7,114 nucleotides of DNA. Origin: Pseudomonadota bacterium (lineage in GTDB: Bacteria; Pseudomonadota; Gammaproteobacteria; Xanthomonadales; Rhodanobacteraceae). The translations under genes were made by a program, and so were the position numbers. The notes under the pieces were generated by a model that had not been told where the DNA came from, ran no database searches, and saw only the letters and a program-made list of their open reading frames with translations. Positions 1 to 5,771 of this stretch are shown here, in pieces (position 1 is the stretch's first letter; every line of letters begins with the position of its first letter). The stretch is taken from the NCBI GenBank assembly GCA_023412995.1, contig JAEZQS010000024.1, positions 1-7,114 on the forward strand. Reading direction: 5' to 3'.

Positions 1-402
1 CCCGGGCGCCGCGACGAGGTAGCCCGGCACCCGCTCGAAGCTGCATTCGATCGCGTGCCGCGCGCTGGCCTCCTCGATGAAGTCGATGGCCGCCGCATGG
101 CTCTGCGCGGCGAGCCGCGCGCCGTCCTCCCCGTGCAGGCGCGCGAGTGCGTAGTAGCGGTCGTCGAGGCCGGTGGCGAGGTGGGCCGTGGTGCGGCCGG
201 TGGCACCGCCGCCGATTTCGCCGTCGTCGAGCAGCACCACGTCGCGGCCCCGGCGCGCGAGTTCATACGCGGTGGAAATGCCGGCAATGCCCCCGCCGAC
301 GATGCACACGTGCGCATGCGTGTCCGCATGCAGCGGCTCGAACACCGGCGCCTGCGCGGTCGCATGCCAGAGCGAAACGGTCGCGCCGGCTTCATGGTCC
401 AT
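1..402 (-). CDS. FAD-dependent oxidoreductase (DAO family), N-terminal part, runs off the left edge
   Basis: The visible 134 residues are the start of a flavin-dependent oxidoreductase of the glycine/D-amino-acid oxidase (DAO) fold. A dinucleotide-binding GGGIAG motif at residues 36-41 follows a hydrophobic beta strand. The second strand ends in DD at 59-60, where the ribose of FAD is held, and GGGATGRTTAHL at 64-75 matches the FAD-contact segment of this family. The opening WHAT...F.PL and the DDRYY...HGEDGARLAAQSH stretch resemble the subgroup that usually carries a C-terminal Rieske [2Fe-2S] domain, but that part is outside the window. The ATG at 402-400 is chosen because AGGGGA lies 6 bases upstream and the frame stays open to base 1. 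No signal peptide is seen, so it is probably cytoplasmic. The substrate is unknown. It lies downstream of the DUF4142 gene on the same strand, with a 131-bp gap. Confidence 0.9.
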   Translation of the reverse strand, partial: MDHEAGATVSLWHATAQAPVFEPLHADTHAHVCIVGGGIAGISTAYELARRGRDVVLLDDGEIGGGATGRTTAHLATGLDDRYYALARLHGEDGARLAAQSHAAAIDFIEEASARHAIECSFERVPGYLVAAPG

Positions 403-505
403 GGGATGTCCCCTGTGGCGGAAGCGAGGCCGCCGGCAAGGCCAGCAGCCGTCGCAGGTCATCGCCGCGCCGGCAACGCGCGGCGGCGTACGCGTGCAGC
501 GGAAC

Positions 506-525
506 GCGGCGGCCAGCGCCGCCGC
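506..525 (-). terminator. GC-rich hairpin just after the DUF4142 gene
   Basis: A perfect 8-bp stem (506-513 with 518-525) closes a 4-base loop. It begins 8 bases beyond the DUF4142 stop codon. No T-run follows on the minus strand, so it is not a classical Rho-independent terminator. It could slow polymerase or protect the 3' end of the upstream mRNA. Chance hairpins are common at this GC content. Confidence 0.3.
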
Positions 526-533
526 TTCCCGCG

Positions 534-1124
534 TCAATGATCGTCGTGTGCGTCGGGCATCGCGTCGTTGCCATGCGCATCGGAGGGCATGCGCGTCGCC
601 TCCTTCATGTCCACGCCCACCTGCCCGGCCAGGCTCCTGGCCATGCGCAGGTGCTCCTCCAGCACCGGCAGCGTCGCCTTGGCAAAGTCGCGCAGGTGCT
701 GCTCCTTGCCCGCCATCGCCTCGGAGCGGAACAGCCCGACGGTCTTTTCATGGTCGGCCACCATGTGCTCCATGTACGCGCGGTCGAATTCGGCGCCACT
801 CAGCTGGCCCAGCTTCGCCGCCATCGCCTTCTGCTCGTCAGTGGGGCCTTGCGGCAGGTCGAGGTTCGCGGCGTCGATGGCCGCCACGGCGGCCTTGAGG
901 TCCTGGTTGGCCTTGCCGTGGTCGGTCACCATGCGTTGTCCGAACGCCTTCACGTCCGCGTCGCCGGCTTTCTGCACCGCAAGCTGGCCGGTGGCGATCT
1001 CGGCGTAGTTGCCGGCTGCGGCGGTGTCGGCGAATGCCGCGTCGTTGGGTGGCTGCCCCTGGGCCAGCGCGGCACCGCCGAGGAAGGGAAGGACGAGCAT
1101 CATCATCGTTGCTGCAGCTTTCAT
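534..1124 (-). CDS. Exported DUF4142 domain protein
   Basis: This is a 196-residue exported protein. Residues 1-21 form a signal peptide: Lys at position 2, a hydrophobic stretch, and an ALA site before Gln22. The mature part matches the DUF4142 helical bundle. A first half (about 27-80) holds FADTAAAGNYAEI, then VKAFGQRMVTDH. A second half (about 115-175) holds FDRAYMEHMVADH, then DFAKATLPVLEEHLRMA. The two MV.DH motifs suggest an internal duplication of a ferritin-like helical pair. The molecular role of DUF4142 is not established; the family is often linked to envelope or stress functions. The C-terminal tail is rich in Asp and His and could bind metal. The ATG at 1124 is preferred over the upstream in-frame ATG at 1199 because it starts a proper signal peptide and has GGAG 7 bases upstream. 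Family assignment is firm, function is not. Confidence 0.9.
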   Translation of the reverse strand: MKAAATMMMLVLPFLGGAALAQGQPPNDAAFADTAAAGNYAEIATGQLAVQKAGDADVKAFGQRMVTDHGKANQDLKAAVAAIDAANLDLPQGPTDEQKAMAAKLGQLSGAEFDRAYMEHMVADHEKTVGLFRSEAMAGKEQHLRDFAKATLPVLEEHLRMARSLAGQVGVDMKEATRMPSDAHGNDAMPDAHDDH

Positions 1125-1409
1125 GGGAGGGCTCCGTTGCAGGGGGATACGCCGGGGGTCTGGCCCGGCACGCGATGCAACATGTACGCCGCGCCGCACA
1201 GCCGCCGGGGTCCGCGGCGAAGCGCCGGTTCCACCTCGCGCGGAGCAGCCACGGCGGCAAGAAATCGCACCTGGCAGGAAAAAATTGCGCGCATCACGGG
1301 ACCTGCGCGTCCTTCCCCACGGCGTGCAGCGCGTCCTCGCGCGTGGCGCGGGAATTGCGGCGCAGGTGCAATGGACGAAGCCGCATCCCCGCCCTCGCGC
1401 ACCTGCGCC
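1125..1409. other. Intergenic region upstream of the DUF4142 gene
   Basis: These 285 bases lie between two minus-strand genes. I see no convincing gene here; the reading frames crossing it have no family resemblance. It must contain the leader of the DUF4142 gene and probably its promoter. The only AT-richer patch is at about 1259-1287, which includes a run of six A and a GAAAT. I could not fit a convincing -35/-10 pair to it. Confidence 0.4.
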
Positions 1410-1898
1410 TCAGCGCCGGCGCCGCAACAGGATGGCCGCCAGCGCGAGGCCGCCGCTGAAGGCGACGTAGGTCGCCAGCATCGACTTGCGCGGGAAGTGT
1501 CGCTCGAATCCGGGGGTGAGCCGGCGCGGCACGACGCGGTAATCGACGAACCACGCCAGCAGGCCGACGCCGGCAGCCAGCAACGAGCGGTACCGGGGCG
1601 AAGCCGTCGCGCGGCGCGCCAGCACCGCTTCGTAGATGGCCGCCCAGAATACCGAGCTGGCGTGGTGGATCGCATAGCCGACCGCGGTGTAGCGCCAGCT
1701 CGGCCGGTCCCGTCGCTGCGCCTTCGCACCCCACAGCCAGTGGCTGGTCGCGTTGGTGCCGCTGGCCGGCGCGCCGCGATGGCGGTGGCTGGCGGCCACG
1801 ATGACGGCGGACGAGGTGATGCTGGCCACGCTGCCAGCGACCAGTGCCTGGCGCAGCCAGCGGCGCATCCGCCGTCGCATGGCGGGGCTCAGGCGCAT
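1410..1898 (-). CDS. Small four-helix membrane protein of unknown function
   Basis: This 162-residue protein has an Arg-rich N-terminus and four likely membrane segments at about 18-36, 73-93, 105-123 and 139-158. It ends in a run of five Arg, which suggests a cytoplasmic C-terminus. Striking segments that look like conserved motifs are TNATSHWLWG (48-57), YTAVGYAIHHASSVFWAAIYE (70-90, two adjacent His in a helix) and DYRVVPRRLTPGFE (119-132). I recall similar uncharacterised proteins in proteobacteria but no named family, so no function is assigned. The ATG at 1898 is the longest choice; ATGs at 1880 and 1868 are alternatives, and none has a clear ribosome-binding site. It is head-to-head with the SDR-DoxX gene, 14 bp between starts, which suggests but does not prove shared control. 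That it is a real membrane protein is well supported by its hydrophobic pattern. Confidence 0.8.
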   Translation of the reverse strand: MRLSPAMRRRMRRWLRQALVAGSVASITSSAVIVAASHRHRGAPASGTNATSHWLWGAKAQRRDRPSWRYTAVGYAIHHASSVFWAAIYEAVLARRATASPRYRSLLAAGVGLLAWFVDYRVVPRRLTPGFERHFPRKSMLATYVAFSGGLALAAILLRRRR

Positions 1899-1912
1899 CG
1901 CGCGGCGCCGCC
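1899..1912. promoter_or_regulatory. 14-bp gap between divergent starts, with a 10-bp palindrome
   Basis: Only 14 bases separate the start codon of the minus-strand membrane protein (1898) from that of the plus-strand SDR (1913). Bases 1902-1911 read GCGGCGCCGC, a perfect palindrome. Neither gene has a clear Shine-Dalgarno site here. If both starts are right, each promoter must lie inside the other gene's coding sequence, or the mRNAs are leaderless. The palindrome could be a regulator site or a chance GC word. Confidence 0.35.
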
Positions 1913-3190
1913 ATGAACGTGTTCGTGGCCGGCGCGAGTGGCCTCGTCGGCAGCCGCCTGGTGGATGCGCTGCTGGCTGGAGGGCACCGGGTCACCGTGG
2001 CAGGGCGGCACCTGTCGCAGCTGCGCCAGCGCTTTCCCGACTGCGCCGCGGTGGAGGTCGATTTCACGCGCGACCATGCGCCGGCCACGTGGGTGCCGCG
2101 CCTGCGCCGCTGCGACGCCGTCGTCAATGCGGTCGGCGTCTTCGCCGAATCCGGCGGCTCCACCTTCGATGGCGTGCATGCGCTGGCTCCCATGGCCCTG
2201 TTCGCGGCGTGCCTGTCGGCCGGCGTCGGCCGCGTGGTGCAGCTTTCCGCGCTCGGCGCCGACGAACACGCCGCCAGCCGCTTCCACCAAAGCAAGAGGC
2301 GGGCCGATCGGTTCCTGCTCGACCTGCCGTTGCAGGGCAGCGTGGTGCGGCCGTCGCTCGTGTTCGATCCGGGCGGCGCCAGCACGCGGGCGCTGTGCGC
2401 ATTCGCCGTGTTGCCGCTGCTGCCGCTGCCCGGCGGCGGACGCCAGCGCGTGCAACCGGTGGCGCTCGACGACCTGGTCGGCGCCCTCGTGCACCTGCTG
2501 CAGGCCGCCGACCCGCCGCGCGAAATCGATGCCGTGGGGCCGCGCTGCATCGCCCTGCGCGAATACCTCGCGCTGCTGCGCCACGGCCTGGGCGGCGGCG
2601 CCTTGCGCAGCATCGGTTTTCCCGCGGCGCTGGCACCGCTGCTGGGCCGGTTCGCGCCGGCCCGGCTGTCGGCACTCGGGAATGGCGACGCCATGGCCAT
2701 GCTGGCACGCGGCAACTGCGCCGAATCCCGCGCGATGCGCAACCTGGTCGGGCGTCCGCTGCGCGATCCGCGCGATTTCGTGCGGCCCCCCGACGCCGCG
2801 GCGCTCCGCCGCGAAGCGCGCCTGGCGTGGTTGCTGCCCCTGCTGCGGACGAGCGTCGGGCTGGTGTGGCTCGCCACGGCAGCCGTGTCATTCGGCCTGT
2901 TCCCGCCGTCCGAAAGCCTCGCCCTGCTCCATCGCGCCGGCGCACCGCCGGGTCTCGCGCCGCTGGCGCTGTACGGCGCTGCCACGCTGGACCTAGTGCT
3001 CGGATGCGCCACCCTGTTCGCGCCGCGGCGCTGGCGCCTCTACGGCGTGCAGGTGCTGCTGATCCTCGCCTACACCGCGATCATCAGCGTGCGCCTGCCC
3101 GGCTTCTGGCTGCATCCCTACGGGCCCATGACCAAGAACCTGCCGCTGCTGGCCGCGATCACGACGCTCGCCTGGCTGGAGGAGGACTGA
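1913..3190 (+). CDS. Atypical SDR-family NAD(P)-binding protein fused to a DoxX-like membrane domain
   Basis: This 425-residue protein has two parts. Residues 1-290 are an extended/atypical short-chain dehydrogenase Rossmann domain, with GASGLVG at 7-13 as the nucleotide-binding GxxGxxG and VVQLSALGAD at 108-117 on a core strand. The usual YxxxK pair is F124-x3-K128, so the catalytic Tyr position is Phe. Residues 300-425 form a DoxX-like domain with four likely membrane helices (about 309-330, 348-369, 378-394, 408-421) and the motif HPYGPMTKNLP near 402-412. The protein is therefore probably an inner-membrane redox or quinone/NAD(P)H-linked protein with a cytoplasmic nucleotide-binding head; the substrate is unknown. 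The start ATG at 1913 is chosen because it begins directly with the Rossmann strand; the 23 residues that could precede it (from 1844) have no family character. It overlaps the next gene by one base, so the two are co-translated. Confidence 0.9.
   Translation: MNVFVAGASGLVGSRLVDALLAGGHRVTVAGRHLSQLRQRFPDCAAVEVDFTRDHAPATWVPRLRRCDAVVNAVGVFAESGGSTFDGVHALAPMALFAACLSAGVGRVVQLSALGADEHAASRFHQSKRRADRFLLDLPLQGSVVRPSLVFDPGGASTRALCAFAVLPLLPLPGGGRQRVQPVALDDLVGALVHLLQAADPPREIDAVGPRCIALREYLALLRHGLGGGALRSIGFPAALAPLLGRFAPARLSALGNGDAMAMLARGNCAESRAMRNLVGRPLRDPRDFVRPPDAAALRREARLAWLLPLLRTSVGLVWLATAAVSFGLFPPSESLALLHRAGAPPGLAPLALYGAATLDLVLGCATLFAPRRWRLYGVQVLLILAYTAIISVRLPGFWLHPYGPMTKNLPLLAAITTLAWLEED
3178..3186 (+). 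promoter_or_regulatory. Strong ribosome-binding site for the DUF2269 gene inside the SDR gene
   Basis: GGAGGAGGA lies 3 bases before the ATG at 3190, within the last codons of the SDR gene. The stop TGA and the start ATG share one A (TGATG). This arrangement fixes the DUF2269 start and indicates translational coupling. Confidence 0.85.
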
Positions 3191-3663
3191 TGGACTACCT
3201 CGTGGTGAAGTGGATCCACGTGCTGTCCTCGACCCTCCTGTTCGGTACCGGCGTCGGCTCGGCCTTCTACCTGCTGCTGGCCAGCCGCCAGGCCGACGCG
3301 CGCATCGCGGCCTTCGTCGCACGCCGCGTCGTCTGGGCCGACTGGCTGTTCACGGCCACCACCGCGATCATCCAGCCGCTGAGCGGCGCGTGGCTGGTGA
3401 ACCGGGCAGGCTTGGCGTGGAGCGCGCCGTGGCTGCGCTGGTCGCTGGTGCTGTATGCGTTCGCCATCGCGTGCTGGCTACCGGTCGTGGTGCTGCAGCA
3501 GCGCCTGCGCGATGTCGCCGCTGCGGCCGCCCTTGCCGGAGCGCCGCTTCCCCCACGCTACCGCCGCCTGTTCCTGTGCTGGATGGCGCTCGGGTTCCCG
3601 GCGCTGCTCGCGTTCCTCGCGATCCTCTGGCTGATGGTGGCGAAGGGCGTGGGCTGGGGCTAG
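3190..3663 (+). CDS. DUF2269 integral membrane protein
   Basis: This 157-residue protein has four predicted membrane helices at about 6-30, 50-70, 82-103 and 127-150 and matches the DUF2269 family of predicted integral membrane proteins. The first helix contains KWIHVLSSTLLFGTG (7-21). Its His10 followed by a Gly-rich turn resembles the first helix of CopD-like and other small His-bearing membrane families, so a heme or metal ligand is possible but unproven. Family length is about this size, so the gene appears complete. It is translationally coupled to the SDR-DoxX gene through a TGATG overlap and a strong GGAGGAGGA site. The two products are therefore likely to be made together and may form a membrane complex. 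Function remains unknown. The gene ends 16 bases before the inverted-repeat element. Confidence 0.88.
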   Translation: MDYLVVKWIHVLSSTLLFGTGVGSAFYLLLASRQADARIAAFVARRVVWADWLFTATTAIIQPLSGAWLVNRAGLAWSAPWLRWSLVLYAFAIACWLPVVVLQQRLRDVAAAAALAGAPLPPRYRRLFLCWMALGFPALLAFLAILWLMVAKGVGWG

Positions 3664-3679
3664 GGGCCGGGGAAAGGCA

Positions 3680-3905
3680 AAGCGGAAGACTCGAAGCCTT
3701 CAACAGAAGCACACAGAGAACACAGAGAAAGCAAAGGACCAAGAGCGAAGTCGAGGAACCGCGAAGAGCTATTCTGGACCCTCCCACCCCCCCTGCTGAC
3801 CGACTACCTGACAGCCCTCGGGGCGAACCGGACAGCGTGCCCATTTCCTGTTGCTTTCTCTGTGTGCTCTGTGTGCTCGGTGTTGACGGCTTTTAGCTTC
3901 TGCTT
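3680..3905. repeat. 226-bp imperfect inverted-repeat element with ACACAGAG arms (MITE-like, non-coding)
   Basis: Two long arms face each other: 3680-3738 and 3846-3905. Their best-matching cores are 3694-3738 and 3846-3892; read on one strand they agree over roughly 40 bases apart from a few substitutions and two 1-base gaps. Each core holds two tandem copies of a 9-base unit around ACACAGAG, followed by AAAGCAA. The outer parts (AAGCGGAAG versus AAGCAGAAG) still pair loosely. About 107 bases lie between the arms and contain no gene. The element is clearly more AT-rich than the flanks and sits between two convergent genes, where an insertion or a bidirectional terminator would do least harm. 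I recall ACACAGAG-type palindromes as dispersed intergenic repeats in several proteobacterial genomes. No target-site duplication is evident. Transcribed, it would fold into a long hairpin. Apparent reading frames through it give Thr-Glu-His or Leu-Cys-Val repeats and are artefacts. Confidence 0.8.
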
Positions 3906-3933
3906 CATCCCCGCGCGCGGTGTCCTTCGGGGT

Positions 3934-4500
3934 TCAGCCTTGCACTGCCGCGATGGGGGGTTTGCGCGCGCGCAGGCAGCGCCACATTTCTTCGGCGTAG
4001 GGCAGGATTTCCAGCAGGAGGACCGCGCCGAGGACGCCGACGAGGTAGGCCGTCGGCAGCGGTTGCGCGCGCAAGGCGGACGCCCAGCGCGGGGCTTCGT
4101 CGCCGAAGCCGAACAGGGCCAGCAGCTGGCCGGGGCGATCCACCGCCGCCAGCAGGAACACCACCAGCGGCAGGATCTCCAGGAAACTGTGCACGTGCTG
4201 CTCGAACGGCGGCACGCGGCGCCGGCTGGAGGCATACGTGACGTCCCACAGCGCAGTCGGCTCGTGCAGGAGGAATCCCGCCAGCAGCAGCCCCAGCACC
4301 AGCGCATCGGGTTCGAGAAACAGCAGCGCCAGAAGCGGCAGCCCCACCTCCGCGAACATCAGGAGGTGGATGGCGGATTCCTTGGTGCCGCTGGTGTGGG
4401 CGATCCCGGTGGCGCGATGGCAAAGCCAGTCGGCGACGCCGGCGAGCAGCCACAGCGGGACCACCACGCAGAAGAGCAGCAGGCCGGCGGGCGAGTCCAC
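3934..4500 (-). CDS. Five-helix membrane protein with His/Glu residues at the membrane edges, function unknown
   Basis: This 188-residue protein has likely membrane helices at about 5-22, 45-62, 66-80, 107-121 and 150-166. Polar residues cluster at the helix ends: ADWLCHR (23-29), KESAIH (40-45), LLHEPTALWDVTYA (77-90) and FEQHVHSFLE (99-108). This His/Glu/Asp set, H28, H45, H79, E80, D86, H102, H104 and E108, could line a metal or heme site, by loose analogy with membrane di-iron enzymes; that is inference. I recall uncharacterised proteins with the same motifs but no named family. The start is GTG at 4500; no ATG is available nearby in frame, and the ribosome-binding site is poor, so translation may depend on the gene just upstream, whose stop is 21 bases away. 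The pair probably forms an operon. Confidence 0.82.
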   Translation of the reverse strand: MDSPAGLLLFCVVVPLWLLAGVADWLCHRATGIAHTSGTKESAIHLLMFAEVGLPLLALLFLEPDALVLGLLLAGFLLHEPTALWDVTYASSRRRVPPFEQHVHSFLEILPLVVFLLAAVDRPGQLLALFGFGDEAPRWASALRAQPLPTAYLVGVLGAVLLLEILPYAEEMWRCLRARKPPIAAVQG

Positions 4501-4521
4501 CTGCGCAGGCTGCGGCAGGCG

Positions 4522-4782
4522 TCAGTCGAGCACGCCTGCGCGCATGCGCTCGCGGCGGATCTCGAGCAGGTCCTCCACGATGTCGCTGGAGTTCATCCCC
4601 ATGCTGTAGGTGCCGACCAGCCAGTGTGGCTGCAGTTCGGCGCCCTCGTCCTCGTGGTCGGCATAGACCTCGGCGTGGTCGCTCACCCACACCGTCACCA
4701 TCGAGTCGCGGGTGGCTTCGCACACGCGCTTGGCGATGATCGCCAGATCACCACTGAGGGAACCAATCGACTTCTGCTTCAT
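4522..4782 (-). CDS. Unrecognised 86-residue acidic protein
   Basis: I do not recognise this 86-residue protein. It has no signal peptide or membrane helix and is probably cytoplasmic. The first 30 residues look like a helix (DLAIIAKRVCEATRDSM, 12-28). A beta-like stretch VTVWVSDHAEVY (29-40) follows, then an acidic loop ADHEDEGAEL (41-50), HWLVGTYSMGM (53-63) and a charged C-terminal helix IVEDLLEIRRERM (68-80). The ATG at 4782 is chosen because GGAG lies 5 bases upstream. The frame is open farther upstream (to 5838), but that extension lies antisense-like across the regulator gene and has no family character. It is followed after 21 bases by the five-helix membrane protein on the same strand, so co-transcription is likely. 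The coding call rests on the ribosome-binding site, plausible amino-acid composition and spacing. Confidence 0.7.
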   Translation of the reverse strand: MKQKSIGSLSGDLAIIAKRVCEATRDSMVTVWVSDHAEVYADHEDEGAELQPHWLVGTYSMGMNSSDIVEDLLEIRRERMRAGVLD

Positions 4783-4906
4783 CGTCACTCCGCCTGGTTG
4801 CCGTCCGACCGGCCGTCTCGGCGCAAGCGCCTTGCTGCGCGCCGCCCGATGCCGAAATCCTTGCACTGCCCGCGATGCGCTCACGGCTGCATCGCATCCA
4901 CACGCG

Positions 4907-4918
4907 GCGGCATGCCGC
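4907..4918. repeat. 12-bp perfect palindrome between the regulator gene and the 86-residue gene
   Basis: GCGGCATGCCGC is a perfect palindrome 16 bases beyond the Crp/Fnr stop codon and about 125 bases before the next minus-strand gene. It could be the core of a short hairpin in the 3' end of the regulator mRNA or a protein-binding site. No T-run follows on the minus strand, so a classical terminator is unlikely. Confidence 0.3.
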
Positions 4919-4934
4919 GCGAAATCCCGCCGAT

Positions 4935-5771
4935 CTAGCCGGCCTGCCCGAACGGCGCCGCCCCGGCGAAGCGCCACGTGCCCGCGCCCTCGCTGCGCGG
5001 CGTCCCCGCCACCGGAATGCCGAGCAGGCGTTCGCATTCGCCGCGCACGGCCGCATAGCACTCGCACGACAGGCCCTCGAGGCCGGCGCGATCGAGCACG
5101 CTGATCTCGCCGCGGCTGTACTGGATGAAGCCGGCCGCCTTGAGTCGCCCGGCCGCGTCGCTGACGCCTTCGCGCCGTACGCCGAGGATGTTGGCGATCA
5201 GTTCCTGCGTCATGTGCATGCGCGAGGACGGCAGGCGGTCCAGCGAAAGCAGCAGCCAGCGACACAGCTGCTGCTGCAGCGAGTGGCGGCGGTTGCAGAT
5301 GGCGGTCTGCGCGATCTGCGTCATCAGCGCCTGCATGTAGCGCAGCACGATCTTCTGCATGGCGCCGCCGCGGGCAAACTCCTGCCGCAGCACGTCCGCC
5401 TTGAGGCGGTAGCCGTAGCCTTCGGACTGCACCACGGCGCGGTTGTGCGTGGTCTCCGCCCCCGTCACGCTGGAGATGCCGACGAGGCCGTCGTTGCCGA
5501 CCAGCGCGATCTCGCCGGTTGCGCCGTCCGCCATGATCTGCAGCAGGGCGACGATCGCCGTGGTCGGGAAATAGACGTGGTTCACGCGCGTGCTGCTTTC
5601 GTGCAGCACCTTGCCGCGCACCAGGCGCACGGGTTCGAGGAACGGGTGCAACCGTTCGCGGTCGAGTCGCGGCAACACCGCCAGCAGGCGGTTGTGGCTG
5701 CCGGCTGGAATGACGGTGGCTTCCCGCGAAGGAAGCGAACCACATGCTGTGGGCGACAGCACTGCGACCAT
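4935..5771 (-). CDS. Crp/Fnr-family transcriptional regulator
   Basis: This 278-residue DNA-binding regulator has an N-terminal cyclic-nucleotide-binding-like beta barrel (about 28-145; VYFPTTAIVALLQIMADGATGEIALVG region at 67-92). A long dimerisation helix (about 137-180, with ICNRRHSLQQQLCRWLLLSLDRLPS) follows, then a winged helix-turn-helix (about 187-226, MTQELIANILGVRREGVSDA then IQYSRGEISVLD). This matches a Crp/Fnr subgroup common in proteobacteria whose effector is unknown. The cysteines (10, 159, 170, 236, 238, 245) do not form the N-terminal Fnr iron-sulfur pattern, and the barrel lacks a clear cAMP signature, so neither oxygen nor cAMP sensing is implied. The ATG at 5771 has GAGG 9 bases upstream, but it leaves some 24 residues before the family core, so a later start is possible. 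The last 28 residues are an Ala/Gly-rich tail beyond the usual end. It faces the Rap1a-like gene across 272 bases. Confidence 0.93.
   Translation of the reverse strand: MVAVLSPTACGSLPSREATVIPAGSHNRLLAVLPRLDRERLHPFLEPVRLVRGKVLHESSTRVNHVYFPTTAIVALLQIMADGATGEIALVGNDGLVGISSVTGAETTHNRAVVQSEGYGYRLKADVLRQEFARGGAMQKIVLRYMQALMTQIAQTAICNRRHSLQQQLCRWLLLSLDRLPSSRMHMTQELIANILGVRREGVSDAAGRLKAAGFIQYSRGEISVLDRAGLEGLSCECYAAVRGECERLLGIPVAGTPRSEGAGTWRFAGAAPFGQAG

Noticed and set aside
392..580. 62-residue minus-strand frame in the gap between the DUF4142 and FAD oxidoreductase genes
   Set aside because: It overlaps both genes, has an Arg-rich composition and no ribosome-binding site or recognisable motif.
147..1916. 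589-residue open frame on the plus strand
   Set aside because: It crosses three minus-strand genes with clear family motifs and reads as Arg/His-rich low-complexity protein.
1294..3012. 572-residue open frame on the minus strand, antisense to the SDR gene
   Set aside because: It is Arg/Ser/Pro-rich with no domain character and lies opposite a well-supported SDR-DoxX gene; long antisense frames are expected at this GC content.
1753..3189. N-terminal extension of the DUF2269 frame back into the SDR gene
   Set aside because: The extension is Arg/Ala-rich without domain character; the true start is set by GGAGGAGGA and the TGATG overlap at 3190.
3707..3885. ACACAGAG repeats considered as a CRISPR array or tandem satellite
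   Set aside because: There are only two copies per arm without regular spacers, and the two sets are inverted relative to each other.
3804..3905. Short peptides with Thr-Glu-His or Leu-Cys-Val repeats in the inverted-repeat element
   Set aside because: They are simply translations of the ACACAGAG repeat in different frames; no ribosome-binding site or domain supports them.
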